A DNA stretch of 64,000 nucleotides from Chromatiales bacterium (ex Bugula neritina AB1) (GTDB taxonomy: Bacteria; Pseudomonadota; Gammaproteobacteria; Granulosicoccales; Granulosicoccaceae): contig MDLA01000192.1 in NCBI GenBank assembly GCA_001730015.1, forward strand, positions 145,462 through 209,461. The letters run 5' to 3'. The position numbers and the translations under genes were made by a program. The notes beneath the pieces were generated by a model. The model saw nothing but the letters and a program-made list of their open reading frames with translations, was not told the origin of the DNA and searched no databases. This document shows positions 8,775-17,291 of the stretch, piece by piece (within the stretch, counting starts at the first letter, position 1; every line of letters begins with the position of its first letter).

Positions 8775-11081
8775 CTACGCAGCTAGCGAGAAGTCTTCTC
8801 GCGAACGTGTTAAGTTGCGATTATAGGCTGGATCTGACAACAGGCTCTTTCCCCATTTTTTTTGCATAAACAAAGCTTCACTTGAAAACCTGACTTGCTT
8901 TTCATGTGTATCTTCACGGCCACGGCTTAATGATTCGTGGTGATATAATAATGCGTAAGGTGTCCAAAGGTTCCGCAGACCAAGCGCCTGCACACGCAGG
9001 CAGAAATCCACGTCATTGAACGCAACCTTCAAATCACTTTCGTTTAACCCACCAGCGGCTTCGTACGTACTCTTTTTAACAGTTAAACACGCAGCTGTGA
9101 CAGCTGACATATTCTGGGTCAGATGTAATCTGGAAAAGTACCCGGCAGAATCCGCGTCAAAATACTTATGCGCATGACCCGCCACTCCTCCTATGCCAAG
9201 AATCACGCCAGCATGTTGTACCATATTATTTTTGTATAGCAGCTTGGCCCCGACACAACCGATCGATGGCCTTAGCGCATTTGCGACCATCTCACACAGC
9301 CATTCATCGGAAATTACTTCTACATCGTTATTCAGCAGGGTGACTACAGTTCCGTTCGCCTGACTGACGGCATAATTGTTTATTGCTGAATAATTGAATT
9401 CTTCCGCATAAGGTATAATCCTCACATTGTCCCGCTGCCCAATTTTTGAAAAATACTCATGCGTTTGCTGGGCTTTCGAGTTGTTATCTACAATGATAAT
9501 TTCGTAGTTGGCATAGTGGGTCCTTGTCAGAATACTATGTACACACTGCGACAGTATTTCCAAGCCATCTCGCGTGGGAATAATAATCGAGACAAGAGGC
9601 AGCGGATCCGGAAGATTTCTAATAACCCGATAAGTATTCGGATATTTTCCAGCAACAACCGTCGCGTCCTCAGCACCGTTGGCCAGGTAATCAGACACCG
9701 CCGCAATACCACTGTCAGTGGAATAGCATTTTGCGGTCGCACTCGATGCTGTGGAGTCTGATGTAATTCGCCAATGGTAGAGAATCTGTGGAATATGATG
9801 AACATCGTCCGGGCTTATGTTTTTTGTCACACGCAGTAATAGATCGTGATCCTGTGCCCCCTCATAACCCGTACGACAGCGTCCGGCCTTTTCAATTAAA
9901 TCACGGCGAATCACACACAAGTGACAGATGTAATTTTGCGCCAGCAGCAGATCCGGATTCCAGTCCGGCTTAAAGTGCGGCTCAACTCGCTGTCCTTCGT
10001 TGTTAATCTTATCTTCATCAGAATAGATCAGCTTCACGTCAGGGTTATTAGCAATAACACTGGCGACTTCGTAAAACGCATGCTCAGCCAACAGATCATC
10101 GTGATCAAGAAACAGACAGAATCCGCCACTAGCAAGCTCAAGTGCACTATTCGTGTTGAGAGCAATTCCGCCACGCTCAGCGCGCACCGCCACCTTGACT
10201 CGGCCATCTGTGGATTGCAGCTCGGCTAGCAATTCCTGAGTCTGCGTTTTATCTGATGCATCGTCGGCAAGACAGATTTCCCAATGCGGGTAGCTCTGCG
10301 CCTGAACCGAGGCTATCGTAGCTCGAAGTAAATCCGGGTTCGTATTGCATGTGGGTATGATCACCGACAGAAGTGGTTTGTTTCTGTCAATACTCAAAGC
10401 GTCAATATCACTGGCATGCGGCAGTCTGGTTTCTTCTACCGAGCGGATCCAATCCTGATATCCGTGGCTCTCAACTGGCGCGACGAACAACGAACCATAA
10501 TGCCGCAACAGCACACTCTCGTAAGGTGTATTATTTTTTTCAGCGATTTCCTTCAATATACGTCGGGTACCACTTATCGTTTCATCCAGTCGCGATGCAC
10601 TCCAGCGAGTCAGCTTACGCAGCATACGTGACTCGGCAAATTTGAAAGCAACCGGTGTTATAGTCAGTCCGTTAATTTCAAATTCACCCGCAACCCCTTG
10701 TGGGTCGAAGCGCATTTTTTTCATTTTCCGTGAGAATTTCACGAAGCGTTTGGATACTACTGACGATCGATAAGGAATGCAGATCACATCGTTTTCGTTG
10801 AAACCATCACCGTTGTCTAAATAAAACTTGGCAACGTCAAAAGCTTCACTACACTCAATATCCACACTGATCAGATACCAGCCAGTATGTAATTCCAGCA
10901 GAGGAAATTCACACAGCAGTTGCGGATCAGAGCCGTCTGCCGTCCATTTTCCGGTTCTGGCACGACGCGTACCCAGTATATTGTGCATGGGCTTCAAACG
11001 TGGTTTCAACCGGGGGGCCAGACGGGCTACCGGGTCAAGTACGCGCTTTATTGTTTTTATTTTTGACGTAATTACGCTCAT
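8775..11081 (-). CDS. Tandem GT2 glycosyltransferase
   Basis: This large 768-residue cytoplasmic protein has two GT-A (family GT2) domains after a roughly 230-residue N-terminal region. Domain 1 begins near residue 235 with LLSVIIPTCNTNPDLL, has CLADDASD, and has its DXD-type site in LFLDHDDLL. Domain 2 begins near 495 with LVSIIIPTRDGLE, with IIVDNNSK and LLNNDVEV. Such double-domain enzymes polymerise or extend O-antigen and capsule chains with two linkages. The N-terminal region has a beta-rich section (residues 40-140) that may bind glycan. It is the first gene after a 247-base gap and probably starts the transcript that runs toward kpsS. Confidence 0.88.
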   Translation of the reverse strand: MSVITSKIKTIKRVLDPVARLAPRLKPRLKPMHNILGTRRARTGKWTADGSDPQLLCEFPLLELHTGWYLISVDIECSEAFDVAKFYLDNGDGFNENDVICIPYRSSVVSKRFVKFSRKMKKMRFDPQGVAGEFEINGLTITPVAFKFAESRMLRKLTRWSASRLDETISGTRRILKEIAEKNNTPYESVLLRHYGSLFVAPVESHGYQDWIRSVEETRLPHASDIDALSIDRNKPLLSVIIPTCNTNPDLLRATIASVQAQSYPHWEICLADDASDKTQTQELLAELQSTDGRVKVAVRAERGGIALNTNSALELASGGFCLFLDHDDLLAEHAFYEVASVIANNPDVKLIYSDEDKINNEGQRVEPHFKPDWNPDLLLAQNYICHLCVIRRDLIEKAGRCRTGYEGAQDHDLLLRVTKNISPDDVHHIPQILYHWRITSDSTASSATAKCYSTDSGIAAVSDYLANGAEDATVVAGKYPNTYRVIRNLPDPLPLVSIIIPTRDGLEILSQCVHSILTRTHYANYEIIIVDNNSKAQQTHEYFSKIGQRDNVRIIPYAEEFNYSAINNYAVSQANGTVVTLLNNDVEVISDEWLCEMVANALRPSIGCVGAKLLYKNNMVQHAGVILGIGGVAGHAHKYFDADSAGYFSRLHLTQNMSAVTAACLTVKKSTYEAAGGLNESDLKVAFNDVDFCLRVQALGLRNLWTPYALLYHHESLSRGREDTHEKQVRFSSEALFMQKKWGKSLLSDPAYNRNLTRSREDFSLAA

Positions 11082-11328
11082 TTTCCTGGAAACGCTTGCT
11101 CCAATTTAAGCTCGACTCTATTTTGAGTCGTTAGCTGTTGCATCGACTACACGCTTAACGTGCGTCAATCTAAAACCCCTCCGTGTGGTTTACTCAGTAA
11201 AACTTCGACACCCCGAACAGCAAGATTCTAATGCTCAAACGCAATGTTCTTGCCGATAGTGAAATTCAGGCTCAACAGCTGGGGAAACAAACACAAAATT
11301 GTGCACCAGGGCTTGAAATTCGCTAGCC
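11082..11328 (-). promoter_or_regulatory. Gap between kpsD and the glycosyltransferase block, probable promoter and leader
   Basis: These 247 bases lie between kpsD and the tandem GT2 gene on the minus strand and hold no convincing gene. A perfect 6-base-pair hairpin (11113-11118 with 11125-11130, AT-rich loop) falls about 30 bases before the GT2 start and would lie in the leader RNA. I did not find an ops (RfaH) element. Promoter function is inferred from the gap; no -35/-10 pair stands out. Confidence 0.35.
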
Positions 11329-13014
11329 CTATATTGACAAAGCAACAGAAGTTGCCACTGCAATCTTATACAGAATATCGGCAATGCTTGTTGCTAGCTG
11401 CAGATTTTTTGTGGGGGCTTTCGGCAAAACCAGTAGTTCATCGCCTGCGTCAACTAATGCGCTCTCTGCGTCCAGAACACGACCGTCCTGCTTTACTACA
11501 AGTACCGTTCGTCGATTGGCATTATTAGAGAAACCGCCGGCTTGCGCGATGTATTCAGCTGCTGAATCCCCCTTGCTCCAGAGAAACGCACGCGGCAGCC
11601 TGACTTCCCCCCCGACCAGCACGCTCGGACTCCTGCGCGGAATGAAGATTGTGTCATCGTTCTCCAGTACGATATCGGCTATGCCATCCTGTGCCGCAAC
11701 AACCAATGTACCCTGCGGCTGCACACGTTCCACCTTGCTGACAAACTCCGAAATAAGCTGCGCTTCCTGTACCCTGATACTTGATTCACCATCAGTGCTG
11801 GAAGAGGCCGTAAGAAACTCTGATTCCAGTCTTTTTAGGCTTTCATCGATTGACGTTTTCTGCCGTCGGGCAATGCTTTTGCGCTTTATAAATATACTCT
11901 GGTACGCGCTCAGAACCGGATCTATTTCAATTAAATCCAGTACCTGACGCAGTGTAGCTTTTCGCCCCACAGTTAACGCAGAGGCTCCGACAAAAGACCC
12001 CTCAATATTAACGGTTATATTTCGATCATTGAGATCAGAACGGAAGGAAACTATATCACCATTACTTATTTCCATTTTGGAAAACACATCAAGTGTAACG
12101 TAGTCAAAAACACTTTCACCGTTTCTGATGTAACTCAGAGCAGCATGCGTCACTGTGGGTCCCGGCCCAGCCAGCGAAATGACATCTGCTCCGCTTATTT
12201 TCTCTTCTGCATGTTCAAAACGAAATGGCTTTGCCACATTTCCCTGTACAAAAACCGTCTGCATCAACGGCTTGACAACGATGGCATCACCCTCTGAAAA
12301 AATCAGATCCGCAATCTTCCCCAGGCGGATGAAGTCATATAAATCGATATTCGCAACGACTTTGGATTTGCGCACAACTTCAATATGCCGATAGCTTCCG
12401 CTGGCGGCATCTATACCGCCAGCCTGGTCAATGAAGTTCAGTACAGAGCTTGAAGGGATACCACTGTACTTGCCCGGCTGCTTAACATAACCAGTGACAT
12501 AGATACTCACCATCTGGGCGGTAATCAGATTGGTATAGACTTCAACATCATTGGTATAAACTCTTGAGATCGATTTTTTCACCACGGCATTAACAGAGCG
12601 GTTTGCTACACCACCCAGCTTTACCGGGCCCACATCCGGTATAAATATATTGCCCTGAGTATCAACCGTCTGCACCGCATCAAAAGCGGTAGCCCCCCAG
12701 ATACGAATTGATACGCGATCCCCTGGACTCACCAGATAATCAGCATTAAGACCTACCGTCTGATCATTACCAAACCCTCCACCAAACAGTGTGTGACCGA
12801 AAGGCTTTGTTCTCTGCCGGATTGTCTGCAGCTGATCGTTGCCACTGTTTTCCAGTAATTCCGAGTGCGAATCCTCCGGGCTATCCGCCATCGAATCCCC
12901 GATTAGCTGAGCGCTCGCCGCGCCACTGCATAGCACCAGTACCGCCATTATTCCGAACCATGATCTTGTCGGGATTTTCACGGTACGTATATGTTTTCTA
13001 ATGTGCAAAATCAA
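11329..13014 (-). CDS. kpsD: KpsD-like outer-membrane polysaccharide export protein
   Basis: This 561-residue protein is about the usual KpsD length. A signal peptide ends at GAASA/Q near residue 36. The polysaccharide-export (Poly_export) domain follows (YLVSPGDRVSIRIWG, then DTQGNIFIPDVGPVKLGGV). Several SLBB repeats come next (ISIYVTGYVKQPGKYSGIPS-like, VFVQGNVAKPFRFEH, VLVGGEVRLPRAFLW). It would form the periplasm-spanning and outer-membrane exit for capsule together with KpsE and KpsMT. The frame opens at TTG 13014, overlapping kpsE by 17 bases. A GTG eleven codons further on would give a tidier signal peptide and may be the true start. Confidence 0.92.
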   Translation of the reverse strand: MILHIRKHIRTVKIPTRSWFGIMAVLVLCSGAASAQLIGDSMADSPEDSHSELLENSGNDQLQTIRQRTKPFGHTLFGGGFGNDQTVGLNADYLVSPGDRVSIRIWGATAFDAVQTVDTQGNIFIPDVGPVKLGGVANRSVNAVVKKSISRVYTNDVEVYTNLITAQMVSIYVTGYVKQPGKYSGIPSSSVLNFIDQAGGIDAASGSYRHIEVVRKSKVVANIDLYDFIRLGKIADLIFSEGDAIVVKPLMQTVFVQGNVAKPFRFEHAEEKISGADVISLAGPGPTVTHAALSYIRNGESVFDYVTLDVFSKMEISNGDIVSFRSDLNDRNITVNIEGSFVGASALTVGRKATLRQVLDLIEIDPVLSAYQSIFIKRKSIARRQKTSIDESLKRLESEFLTASSSTDGESSIRVQEAQLISEFVSKVERVQPQGTLVVAAQDGIADIVLENDDTIFIPRRSPSVLVGGEVRLPRAFLWSKGDSAAEYIAQAGGFSNNANRRTVLVVKQDGRVLDAESALVDAGDELLVLPKAPTKNLQLATSIADILYKIAVATSVALSI

Positions 13015-14086
13015 TATGCTCCCGAACTGCAGCTCTGCATAGAGCGAATATCGCGTATAGCAGGAAGGTCACTAAAATTGACCCCATAGCATCAAATAAC
13101 CTGTCAGGTTCTGTCGATGAGGTCGGCAGATTGGGCTGAACAAAGGTCTCCAGGTAGCGCTTTTGCTGCTGCGATTCCTTACGCGCTGATTCCAGCGCCA
13201 TCAACGCCGCAGCATAGCGTTGCTTGGCCAGTTCTTCCTCAACGAGAAGTGGCTTGTATTGCTCCAGCAAGTGCCCGACCCCCTGACCTGATTCATCCGA
13301 AAGCCTGCTGCGCTCCCGCGAAATCTCTGCCTGCAAGCCGGAGATACGATTTTTTATAGCCCGCATTTCAGCCGAGCTTTCTCGCAGATATGCCGACTTT
13401 TCCGTGTACAGTGCTCTTGCTTCAGAGAGCTTGCTATCAAGGCTCGCAATTGAACCAAACAATGAATTTGTTTCTACACCCGGATCGAAAGACTCATTTT
13501 CAACCGCAAATCGAGATCGCCGCCCGCTTATTTCCTTCGCATTGGCAATAGCCCGATCCAGTTCTTTTTTTGCAATCCCCAGTGTGTCCCGCGCTATGCG
13601 GTCAGATAGCTGATTAATCAGCTCTTCACTTTTACGAATAATCTCGCGATTAATATCCTGCGCCATACTGGCCGTAAATGCCCGGGTCGTCACAGAAATT
13701 ACTTCACTGCTCTCTTCGTAAACGACTCCGATCATCGACTGCAGATACTGATGGTATTCCTCAGTAGTTGCAGTCGTTTCAAGCCTCGACACAAAATCCA
13801 CATTGGAATTCGTGTAGTGATCTCTTAACTCCAGCTTTTTATCGAGATAAACTGCCATCTCCATAGACTGGATAAAATCAGATACAACGACTAAATCCTG
13901 GGCACTGCCGGACGGTACCGGTAGCAAACCACCTAACGAAAAACTGCTATTAGATGAATTTCCACTTCGAACTACCACGCTGGATTCAGACACGTAGCGG
14001 TCAGTTGCTATAACCCCGAAATAGATCAACGCAACAAGTACCGGCACAATGGCTGCCACTGTTACCCTCAATGCAACCGGGTTCAT
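12998..14086 (-). CDS. kpsE: KpsE-like inner-membrane capsule export protein (PCP-3)
   Basis: This 362-residue protein has one N-terminal membrane helix (residues 5-26), a long periplasmic region and a C-terminal helix near 330-350. That is the topology of polysaccharide co-polymerases of the KpsE/Wzz type. A long coiled coil fills about 150-310 (many E/R/K heptads such as SDRIARDTLGIAKKELDRAI). KpsE joins the KpsMT transporter to KpsD across the periplasm. The ATG shares its bases with the kpsT stop codon (ATGA overlap). The stop codon lies inside kpsD, so the three genes are tightly coupled. Confidence 0.9.
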   Translation of the reverse strand: MNPVALRVTVAAIVPVLVALIYFGVIATDRYVSESSVVVRSGNSSNSSFSLGGLLPVPSGSAQDLVVVSDFIQSMEMAVYLDKKLELRDHYTNSNVDFVSRLETTATTEEYHQYLQSMIGVVYEESSEVISVTTRAFTASMAQDINREIIRKSEELINQLSDRIARDTLGIAKKELDRAIANAKEISGRRSRFAVENESFDPGVETNSLFGSIASLDSKLSEARALYTEKSAYLRESSAEMRAIKNRISGLQAEISRERSRLSDESGQGVGHLLEQYKPLLVEEELAKQRYAAALMALESARKESQQQKRYLETFVQPNLPTSSTEPDRLFDAMGSILVTFLLYAIFALCRAAVREHIDFAH

Positions 14087-14751
14087 GCAGCGCTCTTGTT
14101 GAATAGTATTTTTTTATACATTAAAAATGCATCGTCCAGCTTATCAAAATAATGCAACGTTCCCCCGAACAGGACCGCAGCAACATCGCAGTTGCGGCGT
14201 ATCGTTTGCTCGTTGTGAGACACTAGAATCACAGAGGCTGTTTGCCTTCGCTCCTTGAAGACCTGTCGAAATTTCTCCTTGAGCCTTGCATCACCGGTTT
14301 CCAGTGCTTCATCTACCAGGTAATACTCAAAATCCAGCGCATAGCTCACAGCCATGGCAAATCGGGATCTCATACCTGCAGAGTACGAAGACAGCGGCAT
14401 GTCGAAATATTTACCCAGTTCAGAAAATTCAACCGTCTGTTTTTCGACTGTGCGGAAATCAGCTCCGTAAATGCGAGCCACAAACCTAGCATTTTCCCTG
14501 CCTGTCAGAGTACGCTGAAACCCGCCGGCATACCCCATCGGCCAGGAGAGACGGCTGCTTCGAACAACGCGGCCGCTATCAGGTTTCTCTGCACCACCGA
14601 TAATGCTGATCAAGGTACTTTTTCCAGCACCGTTTGCGCCTAGTATTCCAATACTCTTGCGGTAGGGAAAAGTGAAGGTAATATTATCCAGCACCCGATG
14701 CTGCTTACGTCCGACACCGTAGGTTTTGCAAACATTTTCAAGCGCTATCAC
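14083..14751 (-). CDS. kpsT: KpsT capsule ABC transporter, ATP-binding subunit
   Basis: This 222-residue ATPase has Walker A at residues 38-46 (GANGAGKST), the signature region SSYSAGMRSR at 121-130, and Walker B YYLVDEAL at 143-150, where the usual ABC glutamate is Glu148. The H-loop is VSHNEQ near 180. The length and the SYSAGM signature are typical of KpsT/Wzt-type exporters without a C-terminal sugar-binding domain, as in group 2 capsules. It powers export of the Kdo-linked polysaccharide through KpsM. The start is GTG at 14751, and the stop overlaps kpsE by four bases. Confidence 0.95.
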   Translation of the reverse strand: MIALENVCKTYGVGRKQHRVLDNITFTFPYRKSIGILGANGAGKSTLISIIGGAEKPDSGRVVRSSRLSWPMGYAGGFQRTLTGRENARFVARIYGADFRTVEKQTVEFSELGKYFDMPLSSYSAGMRSRFAMAVSYALDFEYYLVDEALETGDARLKEKFRQVFKERRQTASVILVSHNEQTIRRNCDVAAVLFGGTLHYFDKLDDAFLMYKKILFNKSAA

Positions 14752-14762
14752 AATCGTTCCAG

Positions 14763-15587
14763 TTAACGGCGAGCGCGTTCAAAAAAGTCAGCCAGCAGCA
14801 AGCCGAACCCGATCAATATCAACACAAAAACGATAACGTATTGCAAATCGACATAGCGACTTTCAAAACTGTGAAATATTGCCGACCGAATCGCTTCAAT
14901 ACAGTGCAATACTGGATTGAACAAAGCATAGTAGCGAGCCTCAGCAGGCAGCACATCGGCGGTGAAAAACAAACCCGATGCCAGAAACAGCGGTCGGCTC
15001 AGCAGCGCATTGGAGAATGCGGAAACAAACTCATAGCGTATGGTCAGCGCACCCAGTACCAGTCCCAGCCCCGTGCTCAGACCAACCAGTAACATTAACG
15101 CGGCCAGCACATCCAAAGGACGCTCAATAGTAAACGTGTACCCCATCAGATAGCAGCCGGCCAGCAACAGGAATAGCACCAGAAAAGCGACAAGAGTTTC
15201 AAGAATCACCGTTGCTATTAGAATATCGAAACGTGAAACCTGTGGAAACATCAGTAACGGGCTCAAACTCTTTGTACAAGCAGTTACCTGTGACAACACA
15301 TCACGGAACATGAAAAACGGACTAAAACCCGTGATAAAAAACAACGGAGCTTCTATGCCGCTCTGGCTGGACCGGCCAATCAAGTGAAAGACACCGACAA
15401 ACAGCGTTATAAACAGCACAGGCTCTATAAGCGCCCAGGTAAATCCCAGTCGGCGACCACCGTAGCGGGCTTTCACATCGCGAAGAAGCAATGCATGTAC
15501 TACCCGGCACTGAATCGTAAAGGCACTTTCACGCGGGATTGTGTTGCTCGCAATCACCTCTGGCAAGCCGATTCTATTGCTGCCCAC
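14763..15587 (-). CDS. kpsM: KpsM capsule ABC transporter, permease subunit
   Basis: This 274-residue protein of the ABC-2 permease type has six predicted membrane helices. It carries the conserved N-terminal stretch LLLRDVKARYGGRRLGFTWALIEP, shared by KpsM and Wzm proteins. It pairs with KpsT to move the lipid-linked capsule chain across the inner membrane. The start is GTG at 15587, and the stop is 11 bases before kpsT. The first 25 residues are hydrophilic and cytoplasmic. It lies downstream of a small lipoprotein gene and upstream of kpsT-E-D in one operon. Confidence 0.93.
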   Translation of the reverse strand: MGSNRIGLPEVIASNTIPRESAFTIQCRVVHALLLRDVKARYGGRRLGFTWALIEPVLFITLFVGVFHLIGRSSQSGIEAPLFFITGFSPFFMFRDVLSQVTACTKSLSPLLMFPQVSRFDILIATVILETLVAFLVLFLLLAGCYLMGYTFTIERPLDVLAALMLLVGLSTGLGLVLGALTIRYEFVSAFSNALLSRPLFLASGLFFTADVLPAEARYYALFNPVLHCIEAIRSAIFHSFESRYVDLQYVIVFVLILIGFGLLLADFFERARR

Positions 15588-15602
15588 AGCACGGAATATT
15601 CA

Positions 15603-15953
15603 CTAGTAAGCAAACGTCGCCAGCGGAATTTCGCGCCAGTCAGTTTCCGATTCCTGGCAACTCAATCCTCTGACTGTTTTGTCCGTAGCAATACTTTTTT
15701 CTGTAAAGCGTCGGCAGGCTCTGCCATTCGCAGATATGTATTCGGACACAACAATTATCTCACTTTTTTCACCGTTCAGGTTGTCAGTAAACAGCACCGG
15801 CGAATTAAGTGGAGTCTGAGCGACCAGGTTGCCTTTGGCGCTCACAGCGGGCTTTTGGTCCTGCTGCGTATGCCGGGCGGGCATCTGGGTGCAAGCCAGC
15901 ATTATTACCGACGACATCAGCACAGCAGCACTACGGCATCTTTTGATACTCAC
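15603..15953 (-). CDS. Small predicted lipoprotein in the capsule operon
   Basis: This 116-residue protein has a signal segment ending in VIMLAC, an acceptable lipobox with Cys21, so it is probably a lipoprotein. The mature part is short, with a low-complexity linker and a C-terminal block GRACRRFTEKS...GLSCQ...WREIP. Two Cys in that block could form a disulfide, a pattern seen in small periplasmic or surface proteins. Its start GTG overlaps the kpsF stop codon (GTGA), and kpsM follows after 15 bases, so it belongs to the export operon. The function is unknown; an accessory role in capsule export or surface attachment is inference. Confidence 0.7.
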   Translation of the reverse strand: MSIKRCRSAAVLMSSVIMLACTQMPARHTQQDQKPAVSAKGNLVAQTPLNSPVLFTDNLNGEKSEIIVVSEYISANGRACRRFTEKSIATDKTVRGLSCQESETDWREIPLATFAY

Positions 15954-16996
15954 AGGCCGTCACCGAACAGATCCAGTATTCCGCAAATACGCTCGTGCTC
16001 GCCACCGCGCCCTGAGACAACCACCAGCGCTCGAACCTTATGCTCTCGCATCAGAATTTCCGCATCCTTGATAAGATCGTCCGCCATAACGCAGACAGGA
16101 TTAGCGGACATATATTTTTTTACCGGCTCGGAAAGCACCTGACCTTCAGCAACCATAGCGCGACGCAAATCACCATCAGTGAAGATCCCGACTACCTGAT
16201 GATTATCCTGAACCACCACGAGCCCTAGCCGCGAAGACGTCATCGCCATCACCGCTGTAGAAATGCTATCGTCAGGCTGGCAAAGGGGCAGATCATTTGA
16301 GCGCATCACATCACGGACCTTAGAGTGCAGGCTCTTACCCAGCATACCGCCCGGGTGAAAATGTGCAAAATCTGCTGGTTTAAAGTTCTTAGCTTTCATC
16401 AGTGTCACGGCCAGCGCATCACCAACCGCCATAGCAACCAGTGCAGAAGTCGTCGGCGCCAGATTGTGCGGACACACCTCACGCTCGACTGGCAGAACCA
16501 GGTTGACATCAGCAGCGTCACCAATCGGAGATTTATCACGCCCGACCAGACTGATAATCTTATTGCCAAAGTACTTGATTGACGGCAATAACTTAACAAC
16601 CTCTTCGGTACCGCCGGAATTGGAGATCAGCAACAAGACATCCTGCGGCGTGATCATTCCCAGATCTCCGTGTATTGCATCGGCGGGATGTATATAGAAC
16701 GAAGGGGTACCGGTAGACGCAAGTGTTGCGGCAATTTTTTGACCAACAATGCCAGACTTACCCATGCCAATCACGATCACGCGACCATTACAGGAAAATA
16801 TCAACCTTATCGCATCATCAAACTCCTGCCCCAATCCACCGGCAATAGCAGCCAGTGCAACTGACTGGGCCAGAATTGATTCACGCGCAATGTCGACTGA
16901 CGACAACGAGTTATCCTGTATATGATTACTATCAATTAGAGATGAGACCAGCTCGGTCAATTTATTCACCGTACCCTGCAGATTGGAATTCAGCAC
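15950..16996 (-). CDS. kpsF: Arabinose-5-phosphate isomerase (KpsF/KdsD)
   Basis: This 348-residue enzyme has an N-terminal SIS domain and two C-terminal CBS repeats, the standard KdsD/KpsF/GutQ layout and length. Diagnostic SIS segments are VIGMGKSGIVGQKIAATLAS and HPADAIHGDLGMI, with LLISNSGGTEEV. The CBS pair begins near residue 225 (VRDVMRSNDLPLC and VKKYMSANPVCVM). It converts ribulose-5-phosphate to arabinose-5-phosphate, the first step toward CMP-Kdo, and so supplies the Kdo used by KpsC and KpsS. The start is GTG at 16996, and it is the first gene of the export operon. A housekeeping kdsD copy elsewhere is likely. Confidence 0.93.
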   Translation of the reverse strand: MLNSNLQGTVNKLTELVSSLIDSNHIQDNSLSSVDIARESILAQSVALAAIAGGLGQEFDDAIRLIFSCNGRVIVIGMGKSGIVGQKIAATLASTGTPSFYIHPADAIHGDLGMITPQDVLLLISNSGGTEEVVKLLPSIKYFGNKIISLVGRDKSPIGDAADVNLVLPVEREVCPHNLAPTTSALVAMAVGDALAVTLMKAKNFKPADFAHFHPGGMLGKSLHSKVRDVMRSNDLPLCQPDDSISTAVMAMTSSRLGLVVVQDNHQVVGIFTDGDLRRAMVAEGQVLSEPVKKYMSANPVCVMADDLIKDAEILMREHKVRALVVVSGRGGEHERICGILDLFGDGL

Positions 16997-17291
16997 TTTC
17001 CTGCATACAGCAGCAAAGGCGGATAGTCAGTCAGCAAGTATCACGCCTTCAGTACTGCGACTGCTTCCACAAAACGCGAGGTAACAACCGGCAGAATCGT
17101 AAAGCGTAAAATACCAATTCAGAAACATGAGGGCGCAAAAGCCGGGAATTAATACCCGGACAAGTAGCAGATTGTGTTGAAACCCGGGCGCGGTCGGTTA
17201 TGTAAGTACCAGCCTAAAGTGCTGACAAGCGATTCTGCGACAATCAGACGATAGCGAAATCCCGGTATTGAATTTAAAAAAAACCGACCTT
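16997..17291. promoter_or_regulatory. Gap upstream of the capsule export operon
   Basis: These 295 bases contain no gene I can support. They separate the end of the TPR gene from the start of kpsF, both on the minus strand, so they should hold the kpsF promoter and possibly the end of the secretin/TPR transcript. A 5-base-pair hairpin (CCGGG with CCCGG near 17142-17159) is present without a T-run. No clear sigma-70 hexamers could be picked by eye. Confidence 0.3.
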
